Shown here in pieces: positions 8,343-14,208 of a DNA stretch of 64,000 nucleotides. The stretch spans positions 620,001-684,000 of the forward strand of contig JADJZE010000021.1 in the NCBI GenBank assembly GCA_016719405.1, given 5' to 3'. The notes under the pieces are model-generated. The model had not been told where the DNA came from. It did no database searches and saw only the letters and a list, made by a program, of their open reading frames with translations. Source of the DNA: Candidatus Aalborgicola lynettensis. Its GTDB lineage: Bacteria; Pseudomonadota; Gammaproteobacteria; Burkholderiales; Burkholderiaceae_C. How positions within the stretch are numbered: the stretch's first letter is position 1; every line of letters begins with the position of its first letter. The translations under genes were made by a program, and so were the position numbers.

Positions 8343-8494
8343 CCGCTGCACAGACTACTACCAACGTGTCCGATGCACTGGCCGATACGCCCGAAGAATC
8401 GGCCAATTTACAGGCGCGTTCTACGTTGATGCGTGAGTTGTCGGCCAACCCTGATTCGCAACGCCGCGATTGCCGGGGCGTTGCCGTGAGTTAA
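8339..8494 (+). CDS. Small coupled ORF, 51 residues
   Basis: ATG at 8339 overlaps the stop of the DUF2283 gene, and the frame is open to TAA 8492-8494 (MTAAQTTTNVSDALADTPEE...). No recognised domain; composition is hydrophilic. It could be a third member of the module or the remnant of a longer gene. Confidence 0.35.
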   Translation: MTAAQTTTNVSDALADTPEESANLQARSTLMRELSANPDSQRRDCRGVAVS

Positions 8495-8627
8495 TGAGAA
8501 GTTACCAAAAACCGCCTCCAGCCCGCATGGAAATTTGGTATGCGCTACCAATGCCATAGCGGCTAGGGCGGCTACAGCACGCAATCACCACCGGGCGCAA
8601 CGCCAAAGCGCCCCAGCAGCACCCGGC

Positions 8628-9539
8628 TTAATACGGCAACGGCACCACCAAATCAATCAAAATCGCGTTGCCATATTTATCGGTACCGGTGATGCGCAGG
8701 GTGTCCGGGTCTGCAAACGGTGTGCTGTAGTCAAACACCAGCCGGCCACTGCCATCGATACTCAGGTTGGCAATCGATCCATTCGGCATGGCACAGCACG
8801 AAGCCGCAAGCGACGCAATCGCCATGCCGCTGGCACCGGCAAAACTCTTGTTGCCGGCAAGCACAATGAACGAGTTGAGGCCGCCCTGAAGGTCTGGAAT
8901 ATACCCCCCCGCGTTATCCCAAGCCACGCTGGTCGGCGGCACGGTGCCTTTTTCTACCGACACTGCCAGTGCCCCGCTGGTATTGAGCGCCGCGTCTTGG
9001 AGGGTGATGCTGAAGTTCTTGACCCCATCGGCCCCCGAGGTATCGAGGTTCACCGCCACCTTGCCGCTGCCCGCCACGGTGGCGCCGGTGCTGCTGCCAT
9101 TGACCCACACCACCGCCCCCACCTCGCCATTCACCTCTACCGCCACGCTGTTGGCGTTGGTATACGGCCCTGGTGTGGCGGTCAGCGTGGGGATGGCCGG
9201 TGGCGTGACGTCGGGCGCAGCGGCAACCGTTGCCGTGGCGCTCGACACCACGGGTGTGCCGGTGGCGGGAGCCACGGTGGACACGGGCGTCACTTCAAAC
9301 GTGATGGTGCTGCCCTGGTCGGCCAGCATCACCGTGTAGGTAGTGGCCGTGGCCCCGGCAATGGCCACGCCGTTGCGCAGCCAGCGGAAGGTGGTGGTGC
9401 CCTGCGGGTCGCTGTTGGCATCGGCATAGGTGTAGCTGCCGGTGAGCAGCGGCGACGGGCGATGGCCGGGCCGGGGGGGGTGCGGGTGCGGGGCAACAGT
9501 TGGCGTGGCAGCGGACGACTGGCGTGCAGTTGTCGGCAA
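8628..9539 (-). CDS. C-terminal fragment of the Ig-repeat adhesin (frame-shifted from the main body)
   Basis: From about residue 32 (LLTGSYTYADANSDPQG) it continues the same Ig-like repeat as the ORF upstream at 9555-12374. It then enters unique domains with a possible bacterial Ig-like fold (PTLTATPGPYTNANSVAVEVNG...) and a C-terminal domain rich in beta pattern ending DLVVPLPY. The first ~30 residues (Pro/His/Arg-rich) are an out-of-frame or corrupted version of a repeat. It is best read as the 3' end of the same gene, separated by a one-base deletion near 9562 and a disordered stretch at about 9470-9545. Whether this is biological decay or an assembly error in the repeats cannot be told from sequence alone. 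Confidence 0.7.
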   Translation of the reverse strand: MPTTARQSSAATPTVAPHPHPPRPGHRPSPLLTGSYTYADANSDPQGTTTFRWLRNGVAIAGATATTYTVMLADQGSTITFEVTPVSTVAPATGTPVVSSATATVAAAPDVTPPAIPTLTATPGPYTNANSVAVEVNGEVGAVVWVNGSSTGATVAGSGKVAVNLDTSGADGVKNFSITLQDAALNTSGALAVSVEKGTVPPTSVAWDNAGGYIPDLQGGLNSFIVLAGNKSFAGASGMAIASLAASCCAMPNGSIANLSIDGSGRLVFDYSTPFADPDTLRITGTDKYGNAILIDLVVPLPY

Positions 9540-10620
9540 ACCAGGACACGGGCGTCACTTCAACGTGATGGTGCTGCCCTGGTCGGCCAGCATCACCGTG
9601 TAGGTACTGGCCGTGGCCCCGGCAATGGCCACGCCGTTGCGCAGCCAGCGGAACGTGGTGGTGCCCTGCGGGTCGCTGTTGACATCGGCATAGGTGTAGC
9701 TGCCGGTGAGCAGCTGGCCGGCCTGGGCCGTGCCGCTGATGGCCACGCTGCTGGCCGTTGGCGCAGCTGCAGCGATGGGCGCAGCAACACGCCCTGGGGG
9801 GCCGGTGGGGCGCGGGGCGGGTGTCACCAAGTATGGTGCTGCCTCGTCCGCGCCCACCAGCGTGTAGCTGCTGGCTGTGGCCCCGGCAATGGCCACACCA
9901 CTGCGCAGCCAGCGGAACGTGGTGGTGCCCTGCGGGTCGCTGTTGGCATCGGTATAGGTGTAGCTGCCGGTGAGCACCAGGCCCACTTGCGCTGTGCCGC
10001 TTACGGCCACGCTGCTGGCCGTGGGGGCTGCGGCCACGCCAGCACCAGCAACCGCCGCCGTGGCGCTTGACACCACGGGCGTACCAATTGTGGGTGCCAC
10101 AGTGGACACGGGCGTCACTTCAAACGTGATGGTCTTGCCCTGATCCGCGCCCACCAGCGTGTAGGTACTGCCCGTGGCCCCGGCAATGGCCACGCCACTG
10201 CGCAGCCAGCGGAAAGTAGAGGTGCCCTGCGGGTCGCTGTTGGCGTCCGCATAGGTGTAGCTGCCGGTCAGCACCTGGCCCACTTGCGCCGTGCCGCTGA
10301 TGGCCACGCTGCTGGCCGTGGGGGCTGCGGCCACGCCAGCACCGGCAACCGCCGCCGTGGCGTTTGATGTGACCGCAGCGCCCGTGGTGGGCGCCACGGT
10401 AGATACCGGCGTGGCTTCAAACGTAATCGTGCTGCCCTGGTCGGCCCCCTCCAGCGTGTAGGTGCTGGCCGTGGCCCCGGCTATGGCCACGCCATTGCGC
10501 AGCCAGCGCAACGTAGATGCACCCTGCGGGTCGCCATTGGCGTCTGCATAGGTGTAGCTGCCAGTCAGCACCAGGCCCACTTGCGCTGTGCCGCTGATAG
10601 CCACACTGCTGGCCGTGGGG
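9215..10620 (-). repeat. Tandem 297-bp Ig-like repeats in the adhesin
   Basis: A GCTGCTGGCC landmark recurs at 10605 (ACTGCTGGCC), 10308, 10011 and 9747; the first two steps are exactly 297 bp (99 codons), the last is 264. Units share SGTAQVGxxLTGSYTYAD, NGVAIAGAT and FEVTPVSTVAP. The 9747-9840 and 9470-9545 stretches are disordered versions of the same sequence. Confidence 0.9.
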
Positions 10621-12374
10621 GCGCTTGGGGCTACGGCCGTGGTCACCGAGACGCTTTGCACCACAGCCTGCAGGTTGCCCGCTGCGTCCATGGCCACAAA
10701 ATATACCGTGTAGGCGGTTGAAGCGGTCAAACCGGTAATGGCCGGGGTGGCGGGCACGTTGGCGGCCATGGCAAAGCTGGTGCCTGCTTGTACAGCGGCA
10801 GGGCTTGGCGCATTGGCAGTTGCGGCTTGCACCAGGTAGTAGCCTGTACCGTTTTCGTTAATCGTGACCCGCAGAGTGGTACCAAGGCTTGTAGTGCCAA
10901 ACACTTCTGGCACTGCAGTGGTCACGGGCGCGGTCGCGTCGCCACTGGTCACCGCAATGCTGTCAATCTTGACCGACCCGCGTGACGCCAGCACGGTCAC
11001 CAGCGTGGTGCCCCCGCCCACGTTTGCGAGGGTAACGACGTAGCGGTCTACGGCACCCACGGCAGGCTCGGTCATGCGGCTGGGTGTAAGCACCAAACTA
11101 TTGCCCACCAGACCAAACTGCCCGGTGTTGGCAAAGGTTGCCAGGTTTTTGGTGACGTCGGTAATGCCGCTCACGGCCACGCCCAGTGGGGCGGTGATGT
11201 CACCCGTGCTGGGGTTGATGCTGGCACCCGCAGGCAAGGTGGCCTTGTCTACTGCAATCAGGCGCCGGGGGGTGACGGTGGTGTCCACCTTGGCGGCGAT
11301 GGTGCTGGGGATTACGCTGGGGCGCTGTGCCACCTGGTGAAGCAGGGTTGTGTCAACGCGCTGCACAGGCGATTGCCCTGGCGCTGCCTTTTGCTCCCTG
11401 GCGGCCGGGTTCACCGCGGCGGTGTGCCCAGCATTGGCCCCAAAGGTGTAGGCGTAGCTGAGCTTGACCTGCTCGTCATTTCCCAAGCCGTCGCGCCCGC
11501 GCAAGTTCACCAGGCCCAGGCCCATGGTGTGCCGCCCCGCACTGCCCGCCGCGAAGCTGCGTTGCAGGCCCAGCGTAAAACGGTCTTGGGTGGCGAAAGA
11601 GTCTGCCGCTACATTGAGGTTGTAGCCGTCGCCCAGGTCTTGCAGCCACTGCAGCCCGCCGGTAAGGCGGTTAACCGAGTCTGCGCCGGTAAAAAAATCG
11701 TAGCGCAGGTGCTCCTGGCCCAGGTTCACCTTGACCACGCTGCCGGCCATGGGCACAAAGCTCAGGCGGGCCTGCAAACCGGTGATGGTGCTGCCCGCGA
11801 TGCGCCGGGGCGTGCTCCAAAGTTCGTACAAGGTGGCCGTGTCCACGCTAAAGGTTTTGCCCGCCAGCTCCCGGCTGGCGGTATCGGCCACATAGCCGTT
11901 AATCTCCAGAAAGCGCAAAAACTCTCTTCCCAGCTGCAATTGGTAGTGGAGAGCACCACTGTTTTGTTTCATGCCCACTTTCTCTTCCCCGGTAGGGAAG
12001 GCGTAGTGCATGAACTGTTCAAGCTGGCCTGCGGTGACCACAAAGCGCTGGTGCTCGTCGAGCCGGTAGCCGGCGTTGACAAGGACTTCGTTTTTGGCGG
12101 CACCGGCCTGCAAAAGCACACCTACTGCCGCTTTGTCCCCCAGCATGGTGGCCAAGGTAAGCCCCAGGCTGGAGCCGGTTTGGTTGCTGTACTCGGGCGC
12201 GATGATGATTTTTGTGCGCTCGATTTGGTGCTCGAGCGTGACGCCGCTGGGGCCAGGGCGAACGGTGATGCTGCCTGTGGGGTTGCCAAGATCGGGCAGG
12301 GTGCTGGCGGCCGCAAGGGCTTCTGGGGTGACACTCTCTGCGGAATAAGTGCCCTGGTGGGCAAACGCCGCCAA
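9555..12374 (-). CDS. Large outer-membrane adhesin with beta-barrel-like N-domain and Ig-like repeats; phase-variable start, here out of frame
   Basis: About 940 residues. The first ~330 alternate amphipathic strands (QARLSFVPM, LRYDFFTGADSVNRLTGGLQWL, RFTLGLQRSF, QVKLSYAYTFG) as in an outer-membrane barrel or inverse-autotransporter domain; then Ig-like modules, then four or more copies of a repeat beginning APTASSVAISGTAQVG. The open frame has only TTG 12374 as start, inside a signal peptide (LKLSPLSCALLACLAAFA) whose beginning is further upstream. The real start is almost certainly ATG 12451-12453 (minus), with GGGGGAG seven bases before it. Between that ATG and the signal peptide lie four heptamers, leaving it one base out of frame, so it terminates after 11 codons; three heptamers would restore MTSNKQQATDRLKLSPLSC. 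The frame is also broken near 9562. Secreted adhesion is inferred. Confidence 0.75.
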   Translation of the reverse strand: MAAFAHQGTYSAESVTPEALAAASTLPDLGNPTGSITVRPGPSGVTLEHQIERTKIIIAPEYSNQTGSSLGLTLATMLGDKAAVGVLLQAGAAKNEVLVNAGYRLDEHQRFVVTAGQLEQFMHYAFPTGEEKVGMKQNSGALHYQLQLGREFLRFLEINGYVADTASRELAGKTFSVDTATLYELWSTPRRIAGSTITGLQARLSFVPMAGSVVKVNLGQEHLRYDFFTGADSVNRLTGGLQWLQDLGDGYNLNVAADSFATQDRFTLGLQRSFAAGSAGRHTMGLGLVNLRGRDGLGNDEQVKLSYAYTFGANAGHTAAVNPAAREQKAAPGQSPVQRVDTTLLHQVAQRPSVIPSTIAAKVDTTVTPRRLIAVDKATLPAGASINPSTGDITAPLGVAVSGITDVTKNLATFANTGQFGLVGNSLVLTPSRMTEPAVGAVDRYVVTLANVGGGTTLVTVLASRGSVKIDSIAVTSGDATAPVTTAVPEVFGTTSLGTTLRVTINENGTGYYLVQAATANAPSPAAVQAGTSFAMAANVPATPAITGLTASTAYTVYFVAMDAAGNLQAVVQSVSVTTAVAPSAPTASSVAISGTAQVGLVLTGSYTYADANGDPQGASTLRWLRNGVAIAGATASTYTLEGADQGSTITFEATPVSTVAPTTGAAVTSNATAAVAGAGVAAAPTASSVAISGTAQVGQVLTGSYTYADANSDPQGTSTFRWLRSGVAIAGATGSTYTLVGADQGKTITFEVTPVSTVAPTIGTPVVSSATAAVAGAGVAAAPTASSVAVSGTAQVGLVLTGSYTYTDANSDPQGTTTFRWLRSGVAIAGATASSYTLVGADEAAPYLVTPAPRPTGPPGRVAAPIAAAAPTASSVAISGTAQAGQLLTGSYTYADVNSDPQGTTTFRWLRNGVAIAGATASTYTVMLADQGSTITLK

Positions 12375-12420
12375 GCAAGCCAGCAGCGCGCAGGAAAGCG
12401 GCGAGAGTTTCAGCCGATCA

Positions 12421-12448
12421 GTTGCTTGTTGCTTGTTGCTTGTTGCTT
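12421..12448 (-). repeat. Heptanucleotide tract (ACAAGCA-type x4) right after the adhesin start codon
   Basis: Plus strand reads (GTTGCTT)4. On the minus strand it begins two bases after ATG 12451-12453, so each gain or loss of a unit shifts the reading frame by one. Four copies put the signal peptide out of frame; three, six or nine put it in frame. Confidence 0.92.
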
Positions 12449-12460
12449 GTCATGGTACGT

Positions 12461-12467
12461 CTCCCCC
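12461..12467 (-). promoter_or_regulatory. Strong Shine-Dalgarno for the adhesin ATG
   Basis: GGGGGAG on the minus strand, seven bases before ATG 12453. It fixes the start codon upstream of the heptamer tract. Confidence 0.8.
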
Positions 12468-12550
12468 TTTGGTTGCGGGGGAATTTAGCATGGAAAAATG
12501 GCTGTGCGCCGGCACGAGGGTGGAAACCTTGTCCGTGGAGGCGAACCCTT

Positions 12551-12592
12551 CACCAGCCACCAGCCACCAGCCACCAGCCACCAGCCACCAGC
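12551..12592. repeat. Second heptanucleotide tract (CACCAGC x6) in the adhesin leader
   Basis: Six perfect tandem copies, about 100 bp upstream of the adhesin start codon. It does not fall in a confident coding region, so length changes would alter promoter or leader spacing, not a reading frame. Confidence 0.92.
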
Positions 12593-12620
12593 CTGACACC
12601 GCGCTGTGGGTCAAATAGTG

Positions 12621-12668
12621 CCTTTGCGCACGTCCGGCGTGCGCAGGCAGCTATCAATTCGGGAGTAA
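12621..12668 (-). repeat. Dispersed hairpin repeat, intergenic copy
   Basis: Minus strand: GAATTGATAGCTGCC, stem TGCGCAC...GTGCGCA (TGCGCACGCCGGACGTGCGCA) and AAAGG tail. Lies between the exported-protein gene and the adhesin. Confidence 0.75.
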
Positions 12669-12745
12669 GTGAGCGTCCGCAGACAGTCTGTCACACCTGT
12701 AAAGCGCCCCCAATGCCAACGCGGCGACGCCAGAAGCGCGCCCCT

Positions 12746-13234
12746 TCAGGGAATGCGTTTGATGGCCACCAGCTTGGTCTGCATGTCGCGCAGGTCGGCG
12801 TCTTTGGACCTCAGGTCTTTGTAATAGACGCCCAGCACCCGCAGCTCAACGGCGACGCCGTTGCGGACATAGTGCACTGCCGGGCTGGTCATGTCGCCCT
12901 GGCCTTCCTGAATGACGGCAGCATCGGCATCGTTGGGAACCGGCCGGAGCTTGCCCGCCTGCAGTTTCATGGCGCCCTGGGCATCTGCGGGCTTGGTGTA
13001 GCGCGTGGTCTTGACCATGACCGAGTAGTTTTTGGCCTTGTACCGGCAGTCGCGCATCACCATGTCAGCGGATGGAATTTCCAGCACCATCTTGCCTTCT
13101 TCAACCGGTGTGCCGATCGCCTTGGCGATATCGGCAGCGCCCAGGGGGCAGGCGCCGCCGCCGGGGGCCTGTGCCCATGCGACGTGCGCCAGGCTTGGCA
13201 ACAAGGCTGCTGCCAGTAAAACCAGTTTGACCAT
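12746..13234 (-). CDS. Exported hypothetical protein
   Basis: 162 residues with a clear Sec signal peptide (MVKLVLLAAALLPSLAHVAWAQA, cleavage probably after AWA or AQA). The mature part contains two cysteines (C29 and C62 region), is mixed alpha/beta and has no motif I recognise. Periplasmic location is inferred. It is a single gene with short flanking gaps; no operon partner is evident. Confidence 0.8.
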   Translation of the reverse strand: MVKLVLLAAALLPSLAHVAWAQAPGGGACPLGAADIAKAIGTPVEEGKMVLEIPSADMVMRDCRYKAKNYSVMVKTTRYTKPADAQGAMKLQAGKLRPVPNDADAAVIQEGQGDMTSPAVHYVRNGVAVELRVLGVYYKDLRSKDADLRDMQTKLVAIKRIP

Positions 13235-13300
13235 TTGGTGTGCTCCATGTGAGGGAAATTGGTGGGGAACCGATGATAAGGGGGTAGGGCGCAGTTGTTC

Positions 13301-13380
13301 GCCACACCTTCACGGCGCAGCAACACACCCGCTGGCGCAGGGTCTTGCGCCGATTCGGCCCGCGCACCGGTTGCATGCGC
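13301..13380 (-). pseudogene. Duplicated, internally deleted copy of the pbpC 3' end
   Basis: 13301-13367 matches 14200-14268 (the end of pbpC and the bases just past it) with two substitutions and an indel. It then continues with CGCGCACCGGTTGCATGCGC, matching 14421-14440 at 19 of 20. The junction falls at CGCGCACC, an 8-base sequence present at both 14261 and 14421, so the copy looks like pbpC with a 160-base deletion across a short direct repeat. It is not translatable as a whole gene. Confidence 0.75.
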
Positions 13381-13476
13381 CAAATAGCACCGTAAATCGC
13401 GGAACATGACGACGTAAATACACACTGACACATTACGCACCCATATAGATATTCATCTTGTTTTATTAAAATTCAG

Positions 13477-13492
13477 ATAGATAATCGTCTAT
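13477..13492 (+). promoter_or_regulatory. Imperfect dyad at the brnT start, likely BrnA operator
   Basis: ATAGAT-AATC-GTCTAT directly abuts the brnT ATG at 13493 within an AT-rich promoter stretch (13442-13492). BrnA antitoxins autorepress their operon from such a position; the assignment is inferred. Confidence 0.4.
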
Positions 13493-13756
13493 ATGAATTT
13501 GACTTGGGATGAACCGAAGCGGCAAGCTGCCCTAGCCGACAGGGGTATTGACTTTGCGGATGCCCAGCAGGTGTTTGCCCGTTGCTTGTACGAGTTTGAA
13601 GACATCCGCCACGACTATGGTGAATGCAGGATGATTTGTATCGGCTTTTTGGCTGACCGCCTGATGGTGGTCGGGTATGTACAACGTGGTGAGAGCCGCC
13701 ACATTTTTTCGATGAGGAAAGCCAATGACCGCGAAAAACTCCGCTTTGGGCAGTGA
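13493..13756 (+). CDS. brnT: BrnT-family toxin
   Basis: 87 residues, MNLTWDEPKRQAALADRGIDFADAQ..., matching the BrnT (DUF497) pattern: WD..K...N/A..KHGI.F..A..VF near the start, then R...G and a C-terminal IFSMRKANDREK segment containing the conserved R..S.R.A...E. BrnT is a RelE-fold ribonuclease that inhibits translation. It overlaps the antitoxin gene by 32 bases. The local AT-richness of its promoter and the flanking duplicated pbpC ends suggest it was acquired. Confidence 0.88.
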   Translation: MNLTWDEPKRQAALADRGIDFADAQQVFARCLYEFEDIRHDYGECRMICIGFLADRLMVVGYVQRGESRHIFSMRKANDREKLRFGQ

Positions 13757-14084
13757 TCTGGCGCGCATGGATGCGCACACCATCACGCCGCAAGAATATG
13801 ACGAGCTGCCTGAAATTACAGATGCAAACATGCAACGAGGCACTTGGAAGATTGGCGACAAAGTGGTCAGCCAGAAACAGGGCCGCACCGCATTCGGTGC
13901 GGCGTTGAAGCAAAAAATCAACATCGCACTCGACCCCGATGTGCTGGCTTGGTACCGCGCCCAAGCCGGTGGGCGCGGGTACCAAACGCTGATCAACGCG
14001 ACCCTGCGCGAAGCGATGCGCGGCGTGCAACTGGCCGATACTGTGCGTGCCGTGGTGCGCGAGGAGCTGCGTCGGACGGCTTGA
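13725..14084 (+). CDS. brnA: BrnA-family antitoxin
   Basis: 119 residues. The C-terminal half (TAFGAALKQKINIALDPDVLAWYRAQAGGRGYQTLINATLREAM) is a ribbon-helix-helix domain with the LDPDVLxxYrxxGxGyQTxIN signature of BrnA, the DNA-binding antitoxin that neutralises BrnT and represses the operon. ATG 13725 lies inside brnT, so expression is coupled. The N-terminal ~55 residues carry the toxin-binding region by family analogy. Confidence 0.88.
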   Translation: MTAKNSALGSDLARMDAHTITPQEYDELPEITDANMQRGTWKIGDKVVSQKQGRTAFGAALKQKINIALDPDVLAWYRAQAGGRGYQTLINATLREAMRGVQLADTVRAVVREELRRTA

Positions 14085-14120
14085 CGCGAGCGGTACCCCA
14101 CATTCTTGGCTAACCACAAT

Positions 14121-14180
14121 CGCTATGCTTTATATAGCTGCTAGCGCACACCAGACGTGCGCAAACGGCCTTTATTGTGC
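14121..14180 (+). repeat. Dispersed hairpin repeat between brnA and pbpC
   Basis: GCTATGCTTTATATAGCTGCT, then GCGCAC...GTGCGC stem and AAACGGCCTTTA tail. Lies at the convergent end of brnA and pbpC. Confidence 0.75.
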
Positions 14181-14208
14181 TTGACTTGATGCCTGTAGCG
14201 CCACACCC

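Noticed and set aside
8535..10070. Long plus-strand open frame (511 codons) antisense to the adhesin
   Set aside because: His/Arg/Gly-rich shadow of the repeat region; mirrors the tandem repeats and has no ribosome site or family resemblance.
12421..12592. Tandem short repeats considered as a CRISPR array
   Set aside because: Units are 7 bp with no spacers and no cas genes nearby.
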